Shown one piece after another: positions 27,730-36,211 of a stretch of 64,000 nucleotides of DNA; within the stretch, counting starts at the first letter, position 1; each line of letters opens with the position of its first letter. The notes under the pieces are model-generated. The model was not told the DNA's origin and ran no database searches. It worked only from the letters and a program-made list of their open reading frames with translations. The translations under genes were made by a program, and so were the position numbers. The stretch is from Longispora albida DSM 44784 (GTDB lineage: Bacteria; Actinomycetota; Actinomycetes; Mycobacteriales; Micromonosporaceae): assembly GCF_000379825.1 (NCBI RefSeq), contig NZ_KB903817.1:101650-165649 (forward strand), written 5' to 3'.

Positions 27730-28659
27730 TTTCTGGCCCCAGTTGCAGCTTGTGGGCAAGCTCCTACTCCGGTAGATGGGGTCAATCTCGTCCCTCATGT
27801 GTCAGAGAACAGCATTGGTTCATCGGCATGGATGTCAGACGGCACCCTGTACTACCTCGACTGGGATAAAGAAGACGCCCCAGCCCAACTGTTTGCTGTC
27901 CGGCCCGGCCAGCGGCCCACCAAAGTCCAGCTTTCTATCTATAGCGGATGTAAAGGTGCACCATCGCTGGCCAATCTTCAACGTGTTCCTGACGGCAGGC
28001 TCGGGGCTGTGGACCGCTGCGGGGCGGGACCTGCAAAGGTTGTAGTCGTTGATTCCGGTGGCGGCTTATCGATATTGACAGATCGCCTGCCTGGCGATGA
28101 TGTCGTATGGGGCGGCTCTCCAGAGTCAAGCTGGGTTCCGCTGATTGGTGGGCATGGGTGCATGTCACTTGTCAGAGCTGATGGGCGGAAGTTGCCTTTC
28201 GGCCCGGGCCACGTGATCACTTGGGCGGCCAGCGATCTCCATGCTGGGACCTCTTATGCCGAATGTGCATCCTTTGGCAGAGCAAGCTTCCCTGTCGTTG
28301 GACGAGATGGGACAGGTTACTTCCTGGCTTCGCCGCCTGGGCCGCTGAGTAGTCCTTGGGCGGTCTTCAAGGTTGGTAGGGACGGTTCCGTTTCCACTGT
28401 GGGTGGGCAGTTTACTGATGTTCGCGGAGCAGCCCTAAGAGAGAGTCGTAGCGAGGTCATTGTTTCCGCTTCTCGCGATGGCAAAGAAGGGCTCTGGGCG
28501 CTCAACATGAGTACCGGCAGTATCGCCCTCCACAAGGAGGGTCGATACGACGCGCTCGCGCTGGACGAGAAAGAAACCACCTTAGCCGCGAACTGGTACC
28601 CGGGGCCATTTCCCGGCAACGCGGGTATCCGTAGGCTTGTAACCATCAGTTTGCGTTAG
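27679..28659 (+). CDS. Lipoprotein, candidate immunity protein for the RHS toxin
   Basis: The 326-residue protein has a lipoprotein signal (RWARIGVICAFLAPVAAC, lipid Cys near residue 25) and a repetitive beta-rich domain with motifs such as SSAWMSDGTLYYLDW and VIVSASRDGKEGLWALN that suggest a beta-propeller. I do not recognise a family. It starts at an ATGA overlapping the toxin stop, so it is translationally coupled, as immunity genes usually are. A membrane-anchored outer-face immunity protein would suit a Sec-exported toxin; this is inference. Codon use is AT-richer than the window average. Confidence 0.7.
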   Translation: MMSARSGRWARIGVICAFLAPVAACGQAPTPVDGVNLVPHVSENSIGSSAWMSDGTLYYLDWDKEDAPAQLFAVRPGQRPTKVQLSIYSGCKGAPSLANLQRVPDGRLGAVDRCGAGPAKVVVVDSGGGLSILTDRLPGDDVVWGGSPESSWVPLIGGHGCMSLVRADGRKLPFGPGHVITWAASDLHAGTSYAECASFGRASFPVVGRDGTGYFLASPPGPLSSPWAVFKVGRDGSVSTVGGQFTDVRGAALRESRSEVIVSASRDGKEGLWALNMSTGSIALHKEGRYDALALDEKETTLAANWYPGPFPGNAGIRRLVTISLR

Positions 28660-28702
28660 GCGGACACTGTTTACGCTGCCAGCTCGTTTGCTTAGTTAGT
28701 TT

Positions 28703-28730
28703 GGATAGGGAGTGCGGCGGGCACTAGAAA
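28703..28730 (+). repeat. 3' flank repeat, copy A (decayed terminator half)
   Basis: These 28 bases after the lipoprotein gene match 29436-29463 at 26 positions, but the second half of the hairpin present in the other copy is missing here. Confidence 0.8.
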
Positions 28731-28816
28731 ACTTGAGGCGTTCGAGTGGGGCGTGCAGCTAAGTCGGCGTGGTGCTGCCCAGCTGGGCAAGTGGAGTCCG
28801 GACGGGAAGCATCTCA

Positions 28817-29095
28817 ATGTCTCTCTTAAGGGTAGAGTTACTCACTGACGATCCCATGGAGGTTTTGGTGGACGAGGAAGTTCTTCCATTCTTTTCGGAG
28901 GTTGAGGTGCTGGCAGCCCCGGGGCGGAATGATCTTGTGGGCAGGGTGGGGGCTGTGCTTGGAGTGTCTGATGACGTAGATGAAGGTCAACGGCATTACG
29001 CTATTCAGCTCGATGGTCATGAAAGTGTGATCAGCTTTTCCCGGGCACAACTGCGTCCCACTGGAGGCCTAAGGCGGCGTGAGGATTACTATTGA
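28817..29095 (+). CDS. Imm31-like small immunity protein
   Basis: The 92-residue protein has the order FFSEVEVL, LVGRVGAVLGVS, YAIQLDG, SFSRAQLRPTG, which fits immunity family Imm31. ATG 28817 has GGAAG 8 bp upstream; an internal ATG at 28856 is less likely. Its AT-rich composition matches the toxin tip, not the core genome. It probably protects against an RHS or similar tip, perhaps one no longer present here, since the lipoprotein gene already occupies the coupled immunity position. Confidence 0.65.
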   Translation: MSLLRVELLTDDPMEVLVDEEVLPFFSEVEVLAAPGRNDLVGRVGAVLGVSDDVDEGQRHYAIQLDGHESVISFSRAQLRPTGGLRRREDYY

Positions 29096-29168
29096 TTCAT
29101 TCTCTGCCGATCTGGGTAGCAACTCGACCACCTACGAGCGTGAGACTTTAGGGCACTGAATGTTATGA

Positions 29169-29201
29169 GCGCCGCGCCCCTAGGGGCGCGGCGCTTCTTT
29201 T
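29169..29201 (+). terminator. Rho-independent terminator after the Imm31-like gene
   Basis: A perfect 12-bp GC stem GCGCCGCGCCCC/GGGGCGCGGCGC with loop TA is followed by TTCTTTT, the most classical terminator in the window. Confidence 0.93.
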
Positions 29202-29283
29202 CGGGTGAGGGAGGGTGATGGCATATGCGCAGGGCTCACGCTCCGTATCGGCACCACTCCCCAGATTCATTCGGAAGTGAGAG

Positions 29284-29382
29284 ATGACTCGCCACGCTCA
29301 TACAATTGACGACGCCTCGGGCGAGCGCAGGGGCAAACCTGGATTCAGCCTGGACCTCACGACACGGATGTATCAGTGGTGA
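29284..29382 (+). pseudogene. Remnant of a displaced RHS toxin C-terminus
   Basis: The frame from ATG 29284 encodes 32 residues; the last 17 (GKPGFSLDLTTRMYQW) match the end of the intact toxin (GKPGFSLDLTERMHK). No RHS core precedes it, so it reads as the truncated end of an older tip. It runs into the remnant immunity start in the same overlapping arrangement as the intact pair. Confidence 0.75.
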
Positions 29383-29426
29383 TTTCACCAATATGGCGTT
29401 GGATGCGCATCGGAGTAGTTTGTGCT
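29332..29426 (+). repeat. Toxin-end/immunity-start segment, copy B
   Basis: This is the partner of 27635-27729, ungapped over 95 bases, and lies in a region with no intact gene. Confidence 0.85.
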
Positions 29427-29441
29427 GTTGGCCTCGGATAG
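29376..29441 (+). pseudogene. Remnant of a second lipoprotein immunity gene
   Basis: A GTG-started frame of 21 codons contains RWMRIGVVCAVGLG before a TAG. It aligns residue for residue with the signal peptide of the intact lipoprotein (RWARIGVICAFLAP) and begins at the corresponding base overlapping the toxin end. The rest of the gene is gone; sequence passes directly into the shared 3' flank and terminator. Confidence 0.78.
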
Positions 29442-29447
29442 GCAGTG

Positions 29448-29480
29448 CGGCGGGCACCAGAAAGTTTCTGGTGCCCGCCG
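29448..29480 (+). terminator. Terminator of the remnant module
   Basis: A perfect 16-bp stem CGGCGGGCACCAGAAA/TTTCTGGTGCCCGCCG has a one-base gap as loop and is followed by TCTTCT. The same flank at 28703-28730 has lost its second arm. The remaining bases to 29630 show only an SD (GAGGAGGG) for the next gene. Confidence 0.85.
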
Positions 29481-29630
29481 TCTTCTGGCTCAACCCGCGC
29501 CTGGCGCGGACAGCGAGTACCGGCCCACCCTCCTGCGAGGCGGCACCCGCCAGTGGCCCCGCAGCATGCAACCATCCTCAACCCCCAGCCAGTACTCCAC
29601 AGCGAACACCACTGAGAGGAGGGCGGCACG

Positions 29631-30119
29631 GTGCACACACCCGACGGGTTCGACGAGTTCGTCAGGACCCGTTCGCCGCGGTTGCTGAGGACCGCGTATC
29701 TGCTGACGCGGGACTGGGCGCTCGCGGAGGACCTGTTGCAGACGGCGCTGGCCCGGGCCTGGTCGGCCTGGCGGAGAGTTTCCGGTGATCCGGAGCCGTA
29801 CGTGCGGCGGATCCTCGTCAACACCTACTCGTCCTGGTGGCGGCGACGGTGGAACTCGGAGCAGCCGACCGCGGACCTGCCGGACACCCCGGCGGCCGAG
29901 GCGGATCTGGCTGAGCGGGAGCGGGTCTGGCGGGCGCTCGGCCAGCTTCCCCGCAAGCAGCGCACGGTTCTGGTGCTGCGCTATTTCGAGGACCTCACCG
30001 AGGCGGAAACCGCTGATGTCCTCGGCTGTTCCGTCGGCAACGTGAAGAGCCAGGCGTCCCGTGCGCTGGCCAAGCTCCGGCTCGACCCGAATCTGCGTGC
30101 TGAGGGGGTACTGGCGTGA
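29631..30119 (+). CDS. SigE-family ECF sigma factor
   Basis: The 162-residue protein has region 2 (FDEFVRTRSPRLLRTAYLLTRDWALAEDLLQTALARAW) and region 4 (LPRKQRTVLVLRYFEDLTEAETADVLGCSVGNVKSQASRALAKL), the short SigE-like group common in actinomycetes. GTG 29631 follows GAGGAGGG. The stop overlaps the next start by 4 bp, so the membrane protein downstream is its coupled partner and possible anti-sigma factor. Confidence 0.92.
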   Translation: MHTPDGFDEFVRTRSPRLLRTAYLLTRDWALAEDLLQTALARAWSAWRRVSGDPEPYVRRILVNTYSSWWRRRWNSEQPTADLPDTPAAEADLAERERVWRALGQLPRKQRTVLVLRYFEDLTEAETADVLGCSVGNVKSQASRALAKLRLDPNLRAEGVLA

Positions 30120-31102
30120 ACACCACAGACCTGCGTGACCTGTTGAACGACCGTTCCGCTGGCCCGGAGGACACGGAGCAGAGCACACGCCTCGCTGGTA
30201 TCCGGTCCAAAGTGGCCGCCCGCCGGCGGCGGATCTCGGCCGCACTGGCCGGGGTCGTGATAGCCGGGCTCGGGGCCGGCTATCTCGTCCTTCGCCCGCA
30301 CGGCACCGAAGCGCTGCCGCCGGCGGTCCCCACCTATGGCCCGAAGGTGGTCGACGGCTTCAGGAACTACGTCGACGGCATGAGAATCGTGGCGACGACC
30401 AAGGGCCTGTTCCCTGAGCGGTCCGTCTCGATCACGTTCACGCCGTCAAGCTCCAAGGTGTGGTACTCCACACGGTGCTCCGCGATGGTGGACCACGGCA
30501 TCTTCGTCGACGGGAAGCCGGCGGCAAGTGGCGGCAGTTGCCATCCGGATATCGAGAAAAGCGGAGCCCTCCACATTGCGCGACCGGGCCAGCCGATCAC
30601 CGTCACCTTGACGGTCACCGACGGGATTCCGCATCCCGGGGCTCCGCACCGCCCGTTGGTGCTTGTGCCGGACGAGGGCGAGTTCTGGCTGGCCATCAGG
30701 GAACAGACTCCGTTGTCGGAGTATCCGGTGTCGCCACGGCCGGCCAAGCTTGCGCCTCTCCGGGTCGAGGATGTGACTTCGTGCGGGGTCAAGGTCAGGT
30801 CGGTACCCGGTAAGCACAACGCGCCACAGCAGGTGGCGCTGACTGTTCCGGAGCGCACGGCCACCACAGGCGCGATCCTTGGCGTCACCCAGACACCCGG
30901 CCATCTTCGGATCATGGTGGGGGACCAGGAGATCTCGCAGCTTTCCTCGTACAGCTACGCGACCGGCTCAAAATATCCTGAATCGGGCCTCTCTGAGGCG
31001 TTCCCCTGGATGAAGGCGAGAATCGCGGCCGGCACCGCGGTCACAGTTCGGATCGTGCCGAGTGAGATGACCGGGGAGTGGGCGGTCGGGCTGAACTGCT
31101 AG
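30116..31102 (+). CDS. Single-pass membrane protein coupled to the SigE-type sigma factor
   Basis: The 328-residue protein has a short cytoplasmic N-terminus (1-40), one transmembrane helix (ISAALAGVVIAGLGAGYLVL, about 40-59) and a large extracytoplasmic beta-rich domain. The layout and 4-bp overlap with the sigma gene fit an anti-sigma factor, but no zinc-binding HxxxCxxC motif is seen in the N-terminus, so that role is only inferred from position. I do not recognise the outer domain. Confidence 0.72.
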   Translation: MNTTDLRDLLNDRSAGPEDTEQSTRLAGIRSKVAARRRRISAALAGVVIAGLGAGYLVLRPHGTEALPPAVPTYGPKVVDGFRNYVDGMRIVATTKGLFPERSVSITFTPSSSKVWYSTRCSAMVDHGIFVDGKPAASGGSCHPDIEKSGALHIARPGQPITVTLTVTDGIPHPGAPHRPLVLVPDEGEFWLAIREQTPLSEYPVSPRPAKLAPLRVEDVTSCGVKVRSVPGKHNAPQQVALTVPERTATTGAILGVTQTPGHLRIMVGDQEISQLSSYSYATGSKYPESGLSEAFPWMKARIAAGTAVTVRIVPSEMTGEWAVGLNC

Positions 31103-31108
31103 CTGAGG

Positions 31109-31145
31109 CTGGTCGCAGTGCTGCCGGGGGCAGCACTGCGACCAG
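31109..31145 (+). terminator. Terminator after the sigma/membrane-protein pair
   Basis: A perfect 17-bp stem CTGGTCGCAGTGCTGCC/GGCAGCACTGCGACCAG with loop GGG starts 6 bases after the stop. Confidence 0.9.
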
Positions 31146-31198
31146 CCAGCTAAACCGGGTGTGGGGCCGCGCGGCCGGGGCCTATTCTTGATCCCGTT

Positions 31199-34100
31199 AT
31201 GGAGACGCCCCAGCCTGAGAAGGCCACCCTCGCTGACCTGCGTAAACGCCTTCCCAAGCTGATGCTGCGCGACGAGTGGCGGCTGGGCAGGCGGCTGGAG
31301 GGCGCCCGCCGTGACCAGCGCAAAGTCCCCCAGATCGCCGCTGACTTCGCCAAGGCCGAGGCCCGGGTGGCCGCCAGGCGCGGGGCGGTGCCGGAGATCA
31401 CGTATCCGGAGCAGCTGCCGGTCAGCCAGAAGCGGGACGAGATCCTCGCCGCGATCCGCGACAACCAGGTCGTGATCATCGCGGGGGAGACCGGCTCCGG
31501 CAAGACCACCCAGATCCCGAAGATGTGCCTGGAGCTGGGCCGGGGGATCAAGGGCCTGATCGGGCACACGCAGCCCCGCCGGCTCGCGGCCCGTACGGTC
31601 GCCGACCGGGTGGCCGAGGAGCTCGGTACGACGCTGGGCGAGGCGGTCGGTTACAAGGTCCGGTTCACGGACTCGGTACGGGACACGACGCTCGTCAAGC
31701 TCATGACGGACGGCATCCTGCTCGCCGAGCTGCAGAACGACCGGATGCTCAGCCAGTACGACACGCTGATCATCGACGAGGCGCACGAGCGCAGCCTGAA
31801 CATCGACTTCATTCTCGGGTACCTCAGGCAGCTGCTGCCCTCCCGCCCCGACCTCAAGCTGATCATCACCTCGGCGACGATCGACCCGGAGCGGTTCGCC
31901 GCCCACTTCGGCGGGGCGCCGATCGTGGAGGTGTCGGGCCGGACGTTCCCGGTCGAGGTCCGGTACCGGCCGTCGGAGGACGAGGAAGCCGACCAGGTCA
32001 GCCAGATCTGTGACGCGGTGGAGGAACTCCAGGCCGAGGGGCCGGGCGACATCCTCGTCTTCCTCAGCGGCGAGCGGGAGATCCGGGACACCGCCGACGC
32101 GCTCGGCAAGCTCCGGTTACGTGGCACGGAGATCCTCCCGCTCTACGCGCGGCTGAGCGTCGCCGAGCAGCACCGCGTCTTCGCCCCGCACTCCGGCCGC
32201 CGGGTGGTGCTCGCGACGAACGTCGCCGAGACCTCGCTGACGGTGCCGGGCATCAAGTACGTGGTGGATCCGGGGACGGCGCGCATTTCCCGGTACAGCC
32301 AGAGGTTGAAGGTCCAGAGGCTCCCCATCGAGCCGGTCTCGCAGGCCTCGGCCAACCAGCGCAAGGGCCGGTGCGGGCGGACCAGCGACGGTATCTGCAT
32401 CCGGCTGTATTCCGAGGAGAACTTCCTCAGCAGGCCCGAGTTCACCGACCCGGAGATCCTGCGCACCAACCTGGCATCCGTCATTCTCCAGATGACGGCG
32501 ATCGGGCTGGGCGACATCGCGGCTTTCCCCTTCGTCGAGCCGCCGGACAAGCGCAACGTCGCTGACGGCGTCCAGCTGCTGGAAGAGCTCGGCGCGCTGT
32601 CCGACCAGGGCCTGACACCGATCGGGCGGAAGCTCGCGCAGCTGCCCGTCGACCCGCGCCTCGCCCGTATGGTGTTCGAGGCCGAGAAACACGGCTGCGT
32701 CTCCGAGGTCATGATTATCGCCGCCGCGTTGTCCATTCAGGACCCGCGGGAACGCCCGGCAGACAATCAGCAGGCCGCGACGGAGAAGCATTCCCGCTGG
32801 GCCGACAAGGACTCCGACTTCGGCTCGTTCGTGAGCCTGTGGCGGTACCTGCTGGAGAAGCAGAAGGAACTGTCGTCCAACCAGTTCCGGAAGATGTGCC
32901 GGACCGATTTCCTGAACTATCTGCGTGTCAGGGAGTGGCAGGACATCTACAGCCAGCTCCGGCAGGTCGTGAAGGGCATGGGCGTCCCGATCAACGACGC
33001 TCCGGCCGCCGCCGAGCAGATCCACCTGTCGCTGCTGGCCGGCCTGCTCTCGCACCTGGGCATGTGGGACGAGACCAAGCGTGAGTACGTGGGAGCGCGT
33101 GGCGCGCGGTTCTCGATCTTCCCGGGTTCGGCGTTGTTCAAGGGCAGCAGGAACCCGCAGGCTCAGGAGAAGGCGGCCACCCCGGGCCGCCCGCGCTGGG
33201 TGATGTCGGCCGAACTGGTCGAGACCAGCAGGCTGTGGGCGAGGGTCAACGCGCGGATCGAGCCGGAGTGGGTCGAGCCGATCGCCCCCCACCTGGTGAA
33301 ACGGACCTACTCCGAGCCGCACTGGGAGAAGAAGCAGGGCGCGGTGATGGCCTACGAGAAGGTCACGCTGTACGGGCTGCCGATCGTCGCCCAGCGCAAG
33401 ATCAATTACGGCCGGATCGAGCCGGTGGTGGCCAGGGAACTGTTCATCCGGCACGCGCTGGTCGAGGGCGACTGGCAGACGCACCACAAGTTCTTCGCCG
33501 AGAACCGGGCGCTGCTCGACGAGGTCGAGGAGCTGGAGCACCGGGCGCGCCGCCGCGACATCCTGGTCGACGACGAGACGCTGTTCGCCTTCTACGACGA
33601 GCGCATCCCCGCGGACGTCGTCTCCGGCCGCCACTTCGACTCCTGGTGGAAGAAGGAACGGCACACCCACCCCGACCTGCTCAGCTACTCGAAGTCGATG
33701 CTGATCAATGAGGGCCGTGGCCAGCTGAACCCGGCCGACTACCCGGACGCGTGGGACGGGCTCAGGCTCACCTACCAGTTCGAGCCGGGCGAGGCCGCCG
33801 ACGGCGTCACGGTCCACGTGCCGCTGCCGGTGCTGCCGGGGCTCGACCCGCTGCCGTTCGGCTGGCAGATCCCCGGCCTGCGCCACGAACTGGCCACCGC
33901 GCTGATCAAGTCACTGCCGAAGAGCATCCGGCGTAACTTCGTGCCGGCTCCGGACTTCGCCGCCGCCGCGCTGTCGAAGATCGGCCCGGAGAACGGGCCG
34001 CTGCCGGAGGCGTTGTCCCACGAGCTGCTGCGGCTGTCCGGGTGGGTGAAGATCGCCCCCGGCGACTGGGATCTCGCCAGGATCCCGGACCACCTGAAAA

Positions 34101-35062
34101 TCACCTTCCGCGTACTCGACGAGAAGGGCGCGACCCTCGCCGAGGGCAAGGACCTCCCGGCACTCCAGGAGGAACTCAAGCCCAAGGTCCGCCAGCGGCT
34201 CTCCGCCGCCGGGCAGGGCATCGAGCGCTCCGGCCTGACCAGCTGGGACTTCGAGGAACTCCCGCGCTCGCTCACCCGGACCATGGGCGGCTACCCGGTG
34301 CAGGCGTACCCGGCGCTGTCCGACGAGGGCACCTCCGTGGCGATCAAGGTGTACCCGACCGAGGCCGAACAGGCGGCGGCCATGCTCGGCGGTACCCGGC
34401 GGCTGCTCCTGCTGACCATCCCGTCCCCGGTGAAGGCCGTGCTGGGCCGGCTGTCCAACCAGGCGAAACTCGCTCTGTCCCGGTACCCGGGCGGCAAGGC
34501 CACCGAGATGTACGCCGACTGCCAGAACGCCGCCGTCGACGCCCTCGTGGCCGGTTTCGGCGGTCCGGTGTGGACGAAGGAACGGTTCGAGGCGCTGCGC
34601 GACTACGTCCGTGGCGGCCTGCACGAGACGACGTTCAACGTCGTCGGCCACGTGCAGCTGGCGCTGGGCATCGCGCACGGCGTGGAGCAGCGGATGCGCG
34701 GCCCGGTCGACCCGGCGGCCCTGGCCGACCTGAGGGCACAACTGCGCGGCCTGGTCTACCCGGGCTTCGTGGCGACGATGGGTGGCAGGCAGCTGCCGCA
34801 GCTCGCCAGGTACCTGAAGGCGATGGAGGTCCGGCTCGACCGGCTGCCGTCCAACCTGTCCCGCGACCGGCAGTGGACGGACATCGTGCACCGGGTCCAG
34901 GACGAGTACCGGGAACTCTTCACGACTGTCCCGCACAGCCCCGAGCTGACCGCGATCCGGTGGATGATCGAGGAACTCCGGGTCAGCCTGTTCGCCCAGG
35001 GCATCAAGACGGCGTACCCGATCTCAGAACAACGCATCTACAAAGCCATGGATGACCTGTAG
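31199..35062 (+). CDS. hrpA: ATP-dependent DEAH-box RNA helicase HrpA
   Basis: The 1287-residue protein has the full HrpA length and order: Walker A GETGSGKT (about 97-104), DEAH box at 193-196, motif III SATI, helicase C motif QRKGRCGR, the HA2/OB domains and the long C-terminal DUF3418 region. It remodels RNA or ribosomes in the cytoplasm using ATP; in E. coli it rescues stalled ribosomes. It is monocistronic and ends at a large nested hairpin. Confidence 0.95.
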   Translation: METPQPEKATLADLRKRLPKLMLRDEWRLGRRLEGARRDQRKVPQIAADFAKAEARVAARRGAVPEITYPEQLPVSQKRDEILAAIRDNQVVIIAGETGSGKTTQIPKMCLELGRGIKGLIGHTQPRRLAARTVADRVAEELGTTLGEAVGYKVRFTDSVRDTTLVKLMTDGILLAELQNDRMLSQYDTLIIDEAHERSLNIDFILGYLRQLLPSRPDLKLIITSATIDPERFAAHFGGAPIVEVSGRTFPVEVRYRPSEDEEADQVSQICDAVEELQAEGPGDILVFLSGEREIRDTADALGKLRLRGTEILPLYARLSVAEQHRVFAPHSGRRVVLATNVAETSLTVPGIKYVVDPGTARISRYSQRLKVQRLPIEPVSQASANQRKGRCGRTSDGICIRLYSEENFLSRPEFTDPEILRTNLASVILQMTAIGLGDIAAFPFVEPPDKRNVADGVQLLEELGALSDQGLTPIGRKLAQLPVDPRLARMVFEAEKHGCVSEVMIIAAALSIQDPRERPADNQQAATEKHSRWADKDSDFGSFVSLWRYLLEKQKELSSNQFRKMCRTDFLNYLRVREWQDIYSQLRQVVKGMGVPINDAPAAAEQIHLSLLAGLLSHLGMWDETKREYVGARGARFSIFPGSALFKGSRNPQAQEKAATPGRPRWVMSAELVETSRLWARVNARIEPEWVEPIAPHLVKRTYSEPHWEKKQGAVMAYEKVTLYGLPIVAQRKINYGRIEPVVARELFIRHALVEGDWQTHHKFFAENRALLDEVEELEHRARRRDILVDDETLFAFYDERIPADVVSGRHFDSWWKKERHTHPDLLSYSKSMLINEGRGQLNPADYPDAWDGLRLTYQFEPGEAADGVTVHVPLPVLPGLDPLPFGWQIPGLRHELATALIKSLPKSIRRNFVPAPDFAAAALSKIGPENGPLPEALSHELLRLSGWVKIAPGDWDLARIPDHLKITFRVLDEKGATLAEGKDLPALQEELKPKVRQRLSAAGQGIERSGLTSWDFEELPRSLTRTMGGYPVQAYPALSDEGTSVAIKVYPTEAEQAAAMLGGTRRLLLLTIPSPVKAVLGRLSNQAKLALSRYPGGKATEMYADCQNAAVDALVAGFGGPVWTKERFEALRDYVRGGLHETTFNVVGHVQLALGIAHGVEQRMRGPVDPAALADLRAQLRGLVYPGFVATMGGRQLPQLARYLKAMEVRLDRLPSNLSRDRQWTDIVHRVQDEYRELFTTVPHSPELTAIRWMIEELRVSLFAQGIKTAYPISEQRIYKAMDDL

Positions 35063-35072
35063 GTGGTGCCGA

Positions 35073-35169
35073 CCCGCTGAGGACGAATCTGGACTGCGCG
35101 TCGCGGGCTTCCACGTACAACACCGGTACGAGGAAGCCCGCGACGCTTGCCAGATCCGCCCTCAGCGGG
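35073..35169. repeat. Nested 97-base foldback between hrpA and a convergent gene
   Basis: Three concentric stems can form: CCCGCTGAGG/CCTCAGCGGG outside, ATCTGG/CCAGAT in the middle, and GCGTCGCGGGCTTCC/GGAAGCCCGCGACGC inside, around a loop with GTAC on both sides. It can act as a bidirectional terminator, but it is far larger than needed for that. Confidence 0.8.
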
Positions 35170-35204
35170 CCACCTCAGGTCAGATCAAGAGCGAAGAACT
35201 AGGA

Positions 35205-35936
35205 CTACCAAGGCAGGTTGTACTTCACTCCGAGGTACTTGCCTGTCGTCTGGCGGTCCGTGTCGGACAGCTTCGTCGGGTAGACGATCACCTCGGCGAG
35301 GTCGCCGACCATGAAGTACGAGGAGTACCAGGCGCCGATCTGGGCCAGGGTCCAGCCGCCGCTGGTCGCGAAGGTGTGGGTGGAGGTCAGCGCGCCGTCC
35401 CGGTACACGCGAAGGGTTGAGCCGTCGTAGGTGGCCGACAGTGCGTGGTAGACCATCGTGCTGCCGACGTTGCTGGTCACGGCCGGGAAGCTGTTACCTG
35501 TGCCCACGAGCAGGGCCTGGCTGCTGTTCTCCCAGCGGAGCTGGTTGTTCGCGTAGTTGCCGCCCGGGCCGAGGATCATGCTGAACCCGCTGGTCTTGCT
35601 GTTCTTGCCCACGACGAACACCGTGAACGTGTAGGGGTTGACCGGCGAGGTGAGGCCGAGTGACTGCGCCCCGCTGAACCGGATCACCGGCAGCCCGTTG
35701 ATCTGGCCCTGGACGAGCTGCGGCTGGCGCGAGGCCAGGCTCATGGTGCCGTTGCGGGCGTTGCCGCTCTGGTCGAGCCAGGCGCTGACGCTGGTGCCGT
35801 TCACCGTGACGCCGACGTCGGCGCGCAGCCACAGGTGGGCACCGCCGACCGGGTTGGCGCTGGCCGGGGCTGGGATGACGATGGCCGCGGTGACAGCGGC
35901 GACGGCCATCGCGAACATGCGGACGAATCTATGCAC
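35205..35936 (-). CDS. Secreted LamG/concanavalin-like protein
   Basis: The 243-residue protein has a Sec signal peptide (ending PAPASA, about residue 27) and a single LamG-type jelly-roll domain: HLWLRADVGV, VSAWLDQSGNARNGT, TLRVYRDGALTSTHTF, LAEVIVYPTKLSDTDRQ. Such domains bind glycans; no catalytic domain is attached, so it may be a free extracellular carbohydrate-binding protein. It is convergent with hrpA. Confidence 0.82.
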   Translation of the reverse strand: MHRFVRMFAMAVAAVTAAIVIPAPASANPVGGAHLWLRADVGVTVNGTSVSAWLDQSGNARNGTMSLASRQPQLVQGQINGLPVIRFSGAQSLGLTSPVNPYTFTVFVVGKNSKTSGFSMILGPGGNYANNQLRWENSSQALLVGTGNSFPAVTSNVGSTMVYHALSATYDGSTLRVYRDGALTSTHTFATSGGWTLAQIGAWYSSYFMVGDLAEVIVYPTKLSDTDRQTTGKYLGVKYNLPW

Positions 35937-36072
35937 AGGGATCGCTCCCGTTCCGAGTGGAGTAGTGGGAGGCCCACGCTAGGTGATCCCGGGGCTGAGG
36001 GGGCTGGGGCGCGAGCCCCCATCTTTCCGGGGGCGGTACCACCATTCCCATCGTCCTCAGTGGATGACGCGA

Positions 36073-36104
36073 ACAGGGCAGCCGCCCCGTGACGGCCGCC
36101 CTGT
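36073..36104 (-). terminator. Possible terminator after the primase-polymerase gene
   Basis: ACAGGGC and GCCCTGT enclose further GC pairing, 108 bp past the stop of the minus-strand gene. The rest of 35937-36211 shows no gene. Confidence 0.4.
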
Positions 36105-36211
36105 ACTGGCGTTACGTGCTCAGATCTCCGGGTGTTCCCGGGTACGGTGAGAATCCTGGCCGGCGGCGGTACATCCCCGGTACAGTGCGGACGGTCATGC
36201 TGTGATCACGC

